DNA from: Rhodovarius crocodyli
GTDB lineage: Bacteria > Pseudomonadota > Alphaproteobacteria > Acetobacterales > Acetobacteraceae
Assembly: GCA_945901085.1 (NCBI GenBank)
Contig: CAMDJV010000002.1
Location: 124,001-188,000 of the forward strand
DNA length: 64,000 bases
Direction: 5' to 3'
This document shows, piece after piece, positions 35,161-42,483 of the stretch (the first letter of the stretch is position 1; every line of letters starts with the position of its first letter). The translations under genes were made by a program, and so were the position numbers. A model generated the notes under the pieces. That model was not told the DNA's origin, did not search any database, and was given only the letters and a program-made list of their open reading frames with translations.

Positions 35161-36138
35161 ATGTCATCAATATTGCGCCGTGCCGTCCTGGGTATGCCGC
35201 TTGCTGGCCTTGCGGCGCCTGCCCTGGCGCAGGCCTTCCCTGCCCGGCCGCTGACCATGATCGTCCCCTTCGCCGCCGGGGGGCCGACGGATACGGTGGC
35301 GCGGCTGATTGCGCAGGAGATGGGCCGCGATATGGGTGGCTCGGTCGTGGTCGAGAATGTCGCCGGCGCGGGCGGCACGCTGGGCGCGCAGCGCGTGGCG
35401 ATGGCCCGGCCCGATGGCTATACCATTCTCTGCCACCATATCGGCATGGGGGTGATCCCCAGCCTGTACCGCCGCTTGGCCTATGATGCGGTGAATGGCT
35501 TTGAGACCATCGGCATGGTGACCGAGGTGCCGATGACCATCGTGGGCAAGCGGGACCTGCCGGCCAACAACCTGACAGAGTTGGTGGCGCTGATCCGCCA
35601 GCGGCGCGAGGGGCTGAACATGGCCAATGCCGGTATCGGCGCCGCCAGCCATCTATGCGGCCTGCTGTTCCAATCCGCCCTGGGTGTGGCGATGACCACA
35701 GTGCCCTATCGCGGCACGGGCCCGGCAATGAATGACCTGGTGGGCGGCACGGTGGATTTGCTGTGCGACCAGACCACCAATACCACCGAACACATCCGCG
35801 CCGGCACCATCCGCGCCTATGCGGTGACGACGAGTGCGCGCGTGGCCTCGCTGCCCGATCTGCCCACGGCCAATGAGGCTGGCATGGCGGGCTTTGCCGT
35901 CTCGGTCTGGCATGGGCTTTATGCGCCGCGTGGCACGCCGGCTGATATTGTGAACCGCCTCTCCACCGCCCTGCAGCATGCCCTGGCGGTGCCGGCGCTG
36001 GTCAGCCGCTTTGCTGATCTGGGCACGGCGCCGGTGCCTGCGGGACAGGCCACGGCCGCCTATCACCGGCAATTCTGGGCCGCCGATATTGCCCGCTGGC
36101 GGCCGGTGATTGAGGCTGCTTCGGCCTATGCCGATTGA
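35161..36138 (+). CDS. Tripartite tricarboxylate transporter substrate-binding (Bug) protein 1
   Basis: A 325-residue periplasmic receptor of the TctC/Bug family with signal peptide MSSILRRAVLGMPLAGLAAPALAQ. Family features are LTMIVPFAAGGPTDTVARLI near residue 30, the VVENVAGAGGTLGAQRVA stretch near 62, ARPDGYTILCHHIG near 80 and VPYRGTGPAMNDLVGGTVD near 180. The start is ATG 35161. Its stop and the cbpM stop on the other strand share a TGATCA palindrome with no gap. No TctA/TctB membrane genes lie nearby, which is usual for Bug genes. Confidence 0.9.
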   Translation: MSSILRRAVLGMPLAGLAAPALAQAFPARPLTMIVPFAAGGPTDTVARLIAQEMGRDMGGSVVVENVAGAGGTLGAQRVAMARPDGYTILCHHIGMGVIPSLYRRLAYDAVNGFETIGMVTEVPMTIVGKRDLPANNLTELVALIRQRREGLNMANAGIGAASHLCGLLFQSALGVAMTTVPYRGTGPAMNDLVGGTVDLLCDQTTNTTEHIRAGTIRAYAVTTSARVASLPDLPTANEAGMAGFAVSVWHGLYAPRGTPADIVNRLSTALQHALAVPALVSRFADLGTAPVPAGQATAAYHRQFWAADIARWRPVIEAASAYAD

Positions 36139-36405
36139 TCAGGGCGGGGGCGTGGTGGCGCGCAAGGCGGCGAGTTCCCGCCGCAGGGTGTAAAGCTGGT
36201 CGAGCAGTGAGAGCACGACTGGCAGGGCGGCATCATCCAATGCGAGGTCTTCGCGCAACTCCATCATGAGCGCGATTCGCGCGACGTCGATTTCGGTGAA
36301 GCTCGGGCCAGGCTCGGCCCGCACCATGCCCTCGGCCATCCATTCCTGCAGCTGCCCGGCTTCGAGGCCGGGGAAGCGCGCCACCAGGATGTCGAGCGTG
36401 ATCAC
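36139..36405 (-). CDS. cbpM: CbpM-like chaperone modulator
   Basis: 88-residue MerR-like small protein that regulates the CbpA co-chaperone. Visible features are a winged-helix-like start (MITLDILVARFPGLEAGQLQ), FTEIDVARIALMMELREDLAL and VVLSLLDQLYTLRRELAAL, matching the CbpM pattern. A GTG start (36403-36405) overlaps the cbpA stop as GTGA, so the genes are coupled. The name is given on pattern and neighbour; confirmation needs a family search. Confidence 0.8.
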   Translation of the reverse strand: MITLDILVARFPGLEAGQLQEWMAEGMVRAEPGPSFTEIDVARIALMMELREDLALDDAALPVVLSLLDQLYTLRRELAALRATTPPP

Positions 36406-37310
36406 GCCGGAAAATCCAGCGCCGCGCGCGGGTCCTCCATCGCCGCCGGCGACCAAGCCTGGAGGAAGGCATCGAGCGCCGCATCGGCGGGGCCGATCAC
36501 CACCTTCAGGGTCAGCAACAGGTCACCCGCGGGCTCGGCGCCATGCGCGGCCACGCCCTTGCCGCGCAGCCTGATCTGCCGGCCGGAATCGCTATGCGCC
36601 GGCAACGTCACCCGCAGACGGCCCGTGGGGGTTGGCACCTCGACCGGCCCGCCCAGAACAGCCTCGCGCAGGGAAACCGGCAATTCCATCGCGATATTAC
36701 GCCCATCGCGGCGCAGCAGCGGATGCTCCTGCACGGTGATGCCGATCAGCGCATCCCCAGCCGCCCCGCCATTGCGCCCCCCCCCACCCTGGCCGCGCAA
36801 ACGGAGCACCTGGCCTGTGGTGACGCCCGGTGGGATGCGCAGATTCAGCGAGCGGCCATCGGGCAGGCGCATGGGCGTGGTGGTGCCCAGCATCGCATCG
36901 ATGAAGGAGACGTCGAGCCGATAGGATTCGTCCTGGCCCGGGCGGGGGGCTGCCTCTGCGCGGCGGCGTGCCTCGAACATATCGGCGAAGAGATCGTCAA
37001 AGGGCGATCCGGCGGATTGGCCGTCATACCTGGCACCCTGGGCGGCCTCGGCATGCCGGCGATAGGCGTTGGTGGGGCGTTGCTCCTGGCCCTCGGCATC
37101 GATCTCGCCACGGTCAAACCGCGCGCGCTTTTCGGGGTCCGACAGGAGGTCATGCGCGGTGGAGACGGCCTTGAAGCGGGCCTCCGCCTCTGGCTTGCCG
37201 GGATTGAGATCGGGGTGGTGTTTGCGGGCGAGCTTGCGATAGGCGGATTTTATGGCCTCGGCCGAGGCGTCGCGCTTGAGCCCCAGCACGGCATAAGGGT
37301 CAAGGGCCAT
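36402..37310 (-). CDS. cbpA: DnaJ-like co-chaperone CbpA
   Basis: A 302-residue J-domain protein. The J-domain (residues 1-65) has the HPD tripeptide (residues 32-34) in KHHPDLNPGKPEAEARFKAV; a Gly/Phe-poor linker follows, then two beta-sandwich C-terminal domains (SYRLDVSFIDAMLGTT; TGQVLRLRGQGGGGRN; DLLLTLKVVIGP). Zinc-finger repeats are absent, so this is a class II (CbpA-type) J protein working with DnaK. ATG 37310 follows AGGAG at good spacing; an in-frame TTG six bases earlier is less likely. It is followed by cbpM with a 4-bp overlap. Confidence 0.9.
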   Translation of the reverse strand: MALDPYAVLGLKRDASAEAIKSAYRKLARKHHPDLNPGKPEAEARFKAVSTAHDLLSDPEKRARFDRGEIDAEGQEQRPTNAYRRHAEAAQGARYDGQSAGSPFDDLFADMFEARRRAEAAPRPGQDESYRLDVSFIDAMLGTTTPMRLPDGRSLNLRIPPGVTTGQVLRLRGQGGGGRNGGAAGDALIGITVQEHPLLRRDGRNIAMELPVSLREAVLGGPVEVPTPTGRLRVTLPAHSDSGRQIRLRGKGVAAHGAEPAGDLLLTLKVVIGPADAALDAFLQAWSPAAMEDPRAALDFPA

Positions 37311-37421
37311 GCGCAATTCTCCTCTCGGACGCGGGATAGGGGGAGAAGGCCGGAAGAACCATGCCGCCTAGTTGTGGCTTCGCCTTGCCGGGTTCAACCG
37401 GCGGCGGGGCGGGCAAGAGGT

Positions 37422-38033
37422 TCAGCCCCTTAACAATACATCGATCTCGGCCTGGCCCATATCGGCCTGGCCGCGCGCTGCGGGTGCTACCGTGTGCAGG
37501 CCGGTGGCGACGATGAGCCTTTCAGCCGGCTCCGCCGGCGCGAAGGCGAAACGCTCCAGCATATTCTCCACCGACTGCAAGTGCTGGATGGCCCGGCGGA
37601 TGCGCTGGCCGGTGACATCTTGGAAGGAGCAAGCCTCGAAAATCGCGCTGACCCGGCTGGCCAGCGCCTGGATGGAGGTGGGGTCACGGCTGTCGCTCAT
37701 GATCCAGTCCTGGATCGCCTCGGCCGCTTCCATGATGGTGTTGGCGGCAGTTTCTGTTGCGATAACGACAGCCTCCAGCTCAACGCCGCTATTGCGTGTA
37801 TTGGCCGAGGGCGGGGCGACAAGGCCGGCTATCCGCTCCTGCACCACAGCGAGTTCGCGCGAGAGCCGTGCCTCGTTCATATCGACGAGTTCCATGCTGG
37901 CATGCAGCTCAGCGCCCAACTCGGCGATCCGGCGATCGACCAGGCGCTGCGTCTCGTTGAAGAGTGGTTGGATTTCGGCCCGCACTGCCTCGCGCACGGC
38001 AAGGAGCAAAGAAGCGTCTGGTGGCGTTGTCAT
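37422..38033 (-). CDS. cheZ: CheZ-type protein phosphatase
   Basis: A 203-residue cytoplasmic phosphatase that removes the phosphoryl group from CheY or a related response regulator. The C-terminal half shows the CheZ signature AIFEACSFQDVTGQRIRRAIQHLQS (quoted in parts: FEACSFQDVTGQ then RIRRAIQHLQ), where the conserved Asp and Gln are catalytic. The N-terminal half (LLLAVREAVRAEIQPLF and a long helix) forms a coiled-coil dimer. ATG 38033 follows GGGAGCG; an upstream in-frame extension is improbable. It stands alone here, with no other chemotaxis gene in the window, which is common for alphaproteobacterial CheZ homologues. Confidence 0.82.
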   Translation of the reverse strand: MTTPPDASLLLAVREAVRAEIQPLFNETQRLVDRRIAELGAELHASMELVDMNEARLSRELAVVQERIAGLVAPPSANTRNSGVELEAVVIATETAANTIMEAAEAIQDWIMSDSRDPTSIQALASRVSAIFEACSFQDVTGQRIRRAIQHLQSVENMLERFAFAPAEPAERLIVATGLHTVAPAARGQADMGQAEIDVLLRG

Positions 38034-38157
38034 GAACACGCTCCCTTTCTGATGGCGAGACATCGACATCAGGCGAATAGAGCGTGAACGGGTAAATAAT
38101 CGCCTTAAGCGGCGGCACCGATCTGGGTGACGCGGCAAAAACACCAAGGCCCGGCCT

Positions 38158-38257
38158 TAGAGCCTGTTCCGTTCGCAAAGGCTCACTGCATAGGCTTTAA
38201 GCCTTTGTTTTGAAGGCATTTTATCCGCTCAAACGATTCCATTTGAGCGGATGATGC
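38158..38257 (-). repeat. Dispersed two-hairpin intergenic repeat, copy C
   Basis: On the minus strand the order is hairpin 1 (ATCCGCTCAAATG with CGTTTGAGCGGAT), spacer, hairpin 2 (GCCT with AGGC and flanks, less perfect than in copy A). Hairpin 1 has its wobble at a different position from copy A, so both bases differ but pairing is kept. It begins one base after the cupin stop codon and could serve as that operon's 3' end. Confidence 0.8.
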
Positions 38258-38258
38258 C

Positions 38259-38573
38259 CTAGCCGGGCAGCGCCTTCAGCTCGGTCTCGACAAAGCTGAG
38301 TGGCGCGGGGCCGGCATTGACGACATTGTGCTCGGTACCGGCCACGCGCTGATAGGCCAGGCCCGCGGAGAGCTTTGCGGTGGCGGTGCTGCCATCGCCC
38401 ATTTCGAGCAGCAATTCGCCATCGGTCACCGGCACCACGACATAGGCCCAGCCATGGCGGTGAAAGCCGGTCTCGGCACCCGGGGCGAAATCCCAGCGGG
38501 TGACGCGGACATGCTCATTGTCGAGTTGTACCGTGGCAATGGCCGGCTCACGGCATCGCAGGGGCTCCCTCAT
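38259..38573 (-). CDS. Small cupin-fold protein
   Basis: 104 residues forming a single cupin barrel: VQLDNEHVRVTRWDFAPGA leads into GFHRHGWAYVVVPVTDGEL (a shortened cupin motif 1 with two His) and VAGTEHNVVNAGPAPLSFVETE (motif 2 with His). A metal ion is probably bound. The start ATG overlaps the dapA-family stop as ATGA. Function is not predictable; it may be a small-molecule binding or isomerising partner of the DapA-family enzyme. Confidence 0.82.
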   Translation of the reverse strand: MREPLRCREPAIATVQLDNEHVRVTRWDFAPGAETGFHRHGWAYVVVPVTDGELLLEMGDGSTATAKLSAGLAYQRVAGTEHNVVNAGPAPLSFVETELKALPG

Positions 38574-39508
38574 TCCGCGGCCAGCTTTGCGGCCAGGCCG
38601 GGCAGCGGGATGGCGCCGCTGGCGACCCATGCGGCCCAGGCGGCATCGGCCTGGGCGGCGTTGAGCGGCAGATGCGGCGGGCGGATATTGCGGAAGCCGG
38701 CATCGCCGGTGGAGCGGGCGATCACCTCGCGCAGATTGGGAATGAGGGGGGCTGCGGTGGCGGCCTTGCGGGTGGCGGTCAGCATGGCCTGGGCGGCATC
38801 GGCCTCGGGGCCTGTGCGCTTGGCATAGACAATGCCACCCCAATGGCAATTCGCATTGCCGGCGGCGGTGATGCAGCCGGCCCCACCCTCGGCCAGGATG
38901 CGCTGCACATATTCATCCGAGCCGGTATAGACCTCGAAGCCACGGCTGGCGAAGGCGTCGATCATCGCCTTCATATTGGCGTAGTCGCCAGAAGAGTCCT
39001 TCACGCCCTTGAACACGCCGGGATGGGCATTGAGCAGGCGCTCGATGAGCGCGAGCGAGAAGGGAACCGCCGATTGCTGCGGGAAATTATAGAGATAGAG
39101 GGCGATGCCGCCGCCGACGCGCTTCGCCACCTCGTCAAAATAGGCGAAGAGGCCGTCATCGCTCGGCGCCTTGTAATAGAAGGGGGGCAGCAGCAGCACG
39201 CCGCGGCAGCCCTGCGCCTTGGCATGCAGGGTCAGCGCCACGGTTTCGGTCAGGCTGCTCACGCCGGTGCCGGGCATCATGCGCGCGGCGGGGATGCCGC
39301 GGGCGACCAGGCCTTCGACAATGGCCATGCGCTCCTGCGCGGAGAAGCTATTGGCCTCGCCGGTGGTGCCCAGCACGCCCAGGCCATTGGCGCCATTGGC
39401 CAGCAGCCAGGAGGCATGCGCCGCCATGGCATCGAGGTTGGGGGAGAGGTCGGCATGCATGGCGGTGAGCACCGCCACGTTGATGCCGCCATAGATCGCG
39501 TCTTTCAT
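38570..39508 (-). CDS. Dihydrodipicolinate synthase (DapA) family aldolase
   Basis: A 312-residue class I aldolase TIM-barrel of the DHDPS/N-acetylneuraminate lyase family. It has the GTTGEANSFSAQER stretch near residue 47, the tyrosine in ALYLYNFPQQ (Tyr140) and the Schiff-base lysine Lys170 in FKGVKDSSGD, all catalytic positions. Substrate-specific residues are not the standard set, so it may act on another 2-oxo acid rather than in lysine synthesis. It is coupled upstream to ycgN (ATGA) and downstream to the cupin gene (ATGA). Confidence 0.87.
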   Translation of the reverse strand: MKDAIYGGINVAVLTAMHADLSPNLDAMAAHASWLLANGANGLGVLGTTGEANSFSAQERMAIVEGLVARGIPAARMMPGTGVSSLTETVALTLHAKAQGCRGVLLLPPFYYKAPSDDGLFAYFDEVAKRVGGGIALYLYNFPQQSAVPFSLALIERLLNAHPGVFKGVKDSSGDYANMKAMIDAFASRGFEVYTGSDEYVQRILAEGGAGCITAAGNANCHWGGIVYAKRTGPEADAAQAMLTATRKAATAAPLIPNLREVIARSTGDAGFRNIRPPHLPLNAAQADAAWAAWVASGAIPLPGLAAKLAAE

Positions 39509-39984
39509 TTCGGCTTCTTCCTTTTGGTTAATGGTCCGGCGCTGCGCGGGAGTTTCCCCGGCCAGGGCACGACATGGTCTTCCAATGCACCGGAATCGCG
39601 CTCAGTCACCACCCGCCCGGCGACGCTGATCCCGGCCTCGATCACGCTCTCCGCCCGGCCTGAAACCAGCGGATGCCACCAGGGCAAATCCCGCCCCTCC
39701 TGGAGCAGCCGATAGGCGCATGAGGGCGGCAGCCAGTCGATCTCGTTGAGCATTTGCGGGGTGAGTTGGATGCAGTCCGGCACAAAGCGCCTGCGCTGGG
39801 CATAATTCGAGCAGCGCGCGGTTGTGACATCGAGCAGCCGGCAGGCCACATTGGTGAAATGCAACTTTTCCGTGCGATCTTCCCGCAACTTGTGCAGGCA
39901 GCAACGCCCACAGCCATCGCAGAGGCTCTCCCACTCGTCGCGTGTCATAGCTTCGAGGCTTTTGTTATGCCAGAAAGGCTCCAT
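39505..39984 (-). CDS. ycgN: YcgN-type cysteine cluster protein (UPF0260)
   Basis: A 159-residue Zn/Fe-cysteine-cluster protein. The cysteines sit in CDGCGRCCLHKL (C22, C25, C28, C29) and later at C48, C58 and C71 (ARCSNY and FVPDCIQLT). The WESLCDGCGRCC region and PPSCAYRLL with LPWWHPLVSG are characteristic. Its molecular function is unproven. ATG 39984 is chosen; the same frame extends far upstream antisense to the collagen-like gene, which is a shadow. Its stop overlaps the dapA-family start as ATGA. Confidence 0.88.
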   Translation of the reverse strand: MEPFWHNKSLEAMTRDEWESLCDGCGRCCLHKLREDRTEKLHFTNVACRLLDVTTARCSNYAQRRRFVPDCIQLTPQMLNEIDWLPPSCAYRLLQEGRDLPWWHPLVSGRAESVIEAGISVAGRVVTERDSGALEDHVVPWPGKLPRSAGPLTKRKKPK

Positions 39985-40068
39985 ACTCTGAGTGTAGAAG
40001 CGAATCCGTCGGCGTCCAACCTGGCGTGCTGATCTTGGCTTAGGCGGTTCGTACAAAACGGGGGTTAT

Positions 40069-40584
40069 ATGGACAAGCTCAAGCAGTGGATGGCGGCGAA
40101 CCCGCTCTATGGCAATGTGGTGGTCGCGGCGGCCACGGCCCTGGTGATCACTATATTGATGGACGCGACGCGCGGCCCGGGGCCGGTGGGCCCGATTGGG
40201 CCGGCCGGTGAGCGTGGTGCGATTGGCGCGGCTGGCCCGCGCGGCGAGGCTGGCCCGGCTGGGCCGCAGGGGCCTGTTGGACCGCAGGGTGTGGCCGGTG
40301 GTGCCGGCCCGCAGGGCGAACGTGGCGAGGTGGGCCCCGCAGGGCCCGCCGGCCAACAGGGCCCCACGGGCGCGCAGGGCATGGCCGGCGCGCCGGGTGA
40401 ACGCGGCGCCGCGGGCGCGGCGGGCGACATTGGGCCCGCTGGTCCATCTGGCCCGGCCGGTGTCGCGGGTCCTGCCGGCCCTGCGGGGCCGGCTGGTTCC
40501 ACCGGTCCTGTTGGCCCTGCGGGGCCGGCTGGTTCCACTGGTCCTGCCGGCCCGCAAGGCCCTGCTGGTCCTGCCGCCCAATAG
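40069..40584 (+). CDS. Membrane-anchored collagen-like protein
   Basis: 171 residues: a short N-terminal segment, one membrane helix ([16 protein letters not shown], about residues 16-31), then 44 uninterrupted Gly-X-Y triplets (residues 38-169) with GPA, GER and GPQ types and a two-residue tail. Such tracts fold as collagen triple helices; no globular head domain is seen, so the protein is probably a simple triple-helical rod anchored at the inner membrane. Proline, alanine, glutamine and a few charged pairs (GER, GEA) would stabilise it. Start ATG 40069 follows GGGGGTT. The function is unknown; adhesion or cell-surface spacing are possible. Confidence 0.87.
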   Translation: MDKLKQWMAANPLYGNVVVAAATALVITILMDATRGPGPVGPIGPAGERGAIGAAGPRGEAGPAGPQGPVGPQGVAGGAGPQGERGEVGPAGPAGQQGPTGAQGMAGAPGERGAAGAAGDIGPAGPSGPAGVAGPAGPAGPAGSTGPVGPAGPAGSTGPAGPQGPAGPAAQ

Positions 40585-40598
40585 GCCGCGTCGCGCAG

Positions 40599-41066
40599 TC
40601 ATTCTGCGCGAACCCTGATGGTGGCGCCTGCGGCGTCACCACCGGGGTCGATCACGCTCACCCCGTAAATGCCGGGGCCTGGCGGGCGCCATGTTGCGTC
40701 CCGCCTAGCCATGTCATGCGGCAGGGCTTGGCCATCGACCAGGAAGGTCAATGGCCGCCGGCCGCGCGGAGCACAAGGCCGCCCAATTCGACCACCGCCC
40801 CCGGCGGTGGGAATAGCAGCCTGAGGCGGTCAGTCGCCTGAGCCATCACCGGCCGTTGCGGCCGGGGCCGCAGCCCTGGCAGGGGTGCGGGCGGAATCAA
40901 TTCCATCATCCGCGCCAGGATGGGCAAGGCCAGGCGCGCGCCAGTGGCGCCTGGCCGGGGGCGTGCCATCCGGCCAGCCAAGCCAGCCCCCCGCGACATG
41001 GCGGGCATCGAAGCCCGTGGCCCAGGCATCCCGCCCGCGCCAGCTTGTGCCGCTCTTCCACGCCAC
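40599..41066 (-). pseudogene. pbpC: C-terminal remnant of penicillin-binding protein 1C (pbpC), frameshifted
   Basis: In three frames on the minus strand the sequence reads as the C-terminus of PBP1C. Frame one (41066 leftward) has WKSGTSWRGRDAWATGFD with the transpeptidase KSG motif and GGWLGWPDGTP; frame two (from about 40955) has GARLALPILARMMELIPPAP and ends at GAVVELGGLVLRAAGGH; frame three (about 40750 to the stop at 40599) has PLTFLVDGQALPHDM and PPGPGIYGVSVIDPGGD, the PBP1C terminal domain. Two indels (in a C-run near 40960 and near 40750) break the frame. The N-terminal glycosyltransferase and most of the transpeptidase domain are absent. Confidence 0.75.
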
Positions 41067-41292
41067 CCCAGAAGGCCCGCCGCCAGCAGCATCATCCTGA
41101 CCCTTCGCATGGCCATCACCTGCCCTATACGGCGAGCGGGCCGAAGCCTTGTGATAGAGATATCAAGGAGCCGTGATGATGATGTTTGTTTCCTGGCTAT
41201 ACAGTTTTGCCCACCATCCGTATGAACTGAAAGGGTGGACGTTTGCCGTCTCAGACGCCCCGCCATTATTGCTGAGACCAAGGATAACCCCC
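41067..41292. other. Gap between pbpC remnant and RND fusion gene
   Basis: 226 bp with a strong-looking ribosome-binding site AAGGAG at 41165-41170 just before in-frame ATGs (41176-41184) that would extend the fusion gene by 39 codons, and no other feature. A promoter for the efflux operon probably lies here but is not clear. Confidence 0.45.
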
Positions 41293-42474
41293 ATGGCGTT
41301 TCGCCCATCGAGCCTGCTTCTCACGCTCATTCTGGCGCTGCCCGCCCAGGCGCAATTCGGCCCCCAGGGTCCGCCCGCGGTGGGGGTGCAGCCGGCTGAA
41401 CGCCGCCCGGTGACTGAAACATCGGAATTCGTGGGCCGGATCGAGGCGGTGAGCCGGGTGGATATTCGCGCCCGGGTGACCGGCTTTCTAGAGGCCCGGC
41501 TGTTCCAGGAGGGCGCCGAGGTGCCTGAGGGGGCGCCTTTGTTCCGCATCGAGCGCGCGCCCTTCGAGGCGCAGCTGGACCAAGCGCGCGCCACGGTGGC
41601 CTCGGCCCAGGCGACATTGGAAAATGCCCGTGTCGGCCTCTCCCGCGCCCGGGAGTTGCGCGCCACCGGCGCTGGCACCCAGGTGGCGCTTGATGCTGCC
41701 CTGGCAGGTGAACGCACCGGCGCCGCCGCCGTGCTGGGCGCCCAGGCGCAGGTGCGGGTGGCGGAGATCAACCTCGCCTATACGGATGTCACCGCCCCCA
41801 TCGCGGGCAAAATCGGCCGCGCGGTCTATGCCGTGGGCAATGTGGTGACGCCAGGCGGCGAGCCGATGGCCACCATCGTCAGCCAGGACCCGATGCGCGT
41901 GGCCTTCACCGTCAGCCAGCGCCAGGCGCTGGAACTGCGGCAGCGCTTTGAGGCGCGCGGGGGCCCCTCGGCGGTGCTCGTGCGGGTGCGGCTGGTGGAT
42001 GGCACAGCCTATAATCAGGTCGGCCGGATCGACTTCATCGACACCCAGGTGGACCGCAACACGGATACTTTGCTGGTGCGCGCCCTGATCCCCAACCCGG
42101 TGCGCCAGGCGCCGGGCAGCCAGGGCGATTCGCGCGAGTTGATCGATGGCCAATTTGTGACCGCGACGGTTGAGGGTATCGAGCCCGTGCAGGCCATTGT
42201 GGTGCCGCGCGCCGCGGTGGGCCAGGACCAGGGCGGTTTCTTCGTCTTTGTGGTGGGCGAGAATAATGTGGCGCAGCGCCGGCCTATCCGCCTGGGCCGC
42301 GGCACGGCGGAACTCGCCGTGGTGGAACAGGGGCTGCAGGCGGGCGAGGTGGTGATCACCGAGGGGGTGCAGCGGGTGCGGCCGAATTCACCGGTGAACC
42401 CGGCCCCCGCCGGCGCCCCCCCCGGTGGGGGCCGCCCGCCGGGGGCGCCCGCCGCCGCCCCGGCGGCACGGTAG
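41293..42474 (+). CDS. RND efflux membrane-fusion protein (HAE type, AcrA-like)
   Basis: A 393-residue periplasmic adaptor with a signal peptide (MAFRPSSLLLTLILALPAQAQ). It shows GRIEAVSRVDIRARVTGFLE near residue 40, the lipoyl-like halves (FQEGAEVPEGAPLFRIERAP and LAYTDVTAPIAGKIGRAVYA), a hairpin, and a beta-barrel domain with RIDFIDTQVDRNTDTLLVRA. A Gly/Pro/Ala-rich tail of about 30 residues follows. ATG 41293 is preferred for the signal peptide and the AAGGA eight bases ahead; an in-frame extension from 41176 has a better ribosome-binding site. It is followed nine bases later by its pump gene. No TolC partner lies next to it. Confidence 0.92.
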   Translation: MAFRPSSLLLTLILALPAQAQFGPQGPPAVGVQPAERRPVTETSEFVGRIEAVSRVDIRARVTGFLEARLFQEGAEVPEGAPLFRIERAPFEAQLDQARATVASAQATLENARVGLSRARELRATGAGTQVALDAALAGERTGAAAVLGAQAQVRVAEINLAYTDVTAPIAGKIGRAVYAVGNVVTPGGEPMATIVSQDPMRVAFTVSQRQALELRQRFEARGGPSAVLVRVRLVDGTAYNQVGRIDFIDTQVDRNTDTLLVRALIPNPVRQAPGSQGDSRELIDGQFVTATVEGIEPVQAIVVPRAAVGQDQGGFFVFVVGENNVAQRRPIRLGRGTAELAVVEQGLQAGEVVITEGVQRVRPNSPVNPAPAGAPPGGGRPPGAPAAAPAAR

Positions 42475-42483
42475 GCCCACGCC

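Noticed and set aside
40150-40580. Possible CRISPR array or satellite DNA
   Set aside because: The periodicity is 9 bp or its multiples, explained by Gly-X-Y codons; no repeat-spacer structure is present.
40107-40602. Pro/Gly-rich minus-strand frames opposite the collagen-like gene, one extending ycgN to about 365 residues
   Set aside because: The repeats arise from complementing the Gly-X-Y codons; the conserved YcgN start is at 39984, so the extension is not real.
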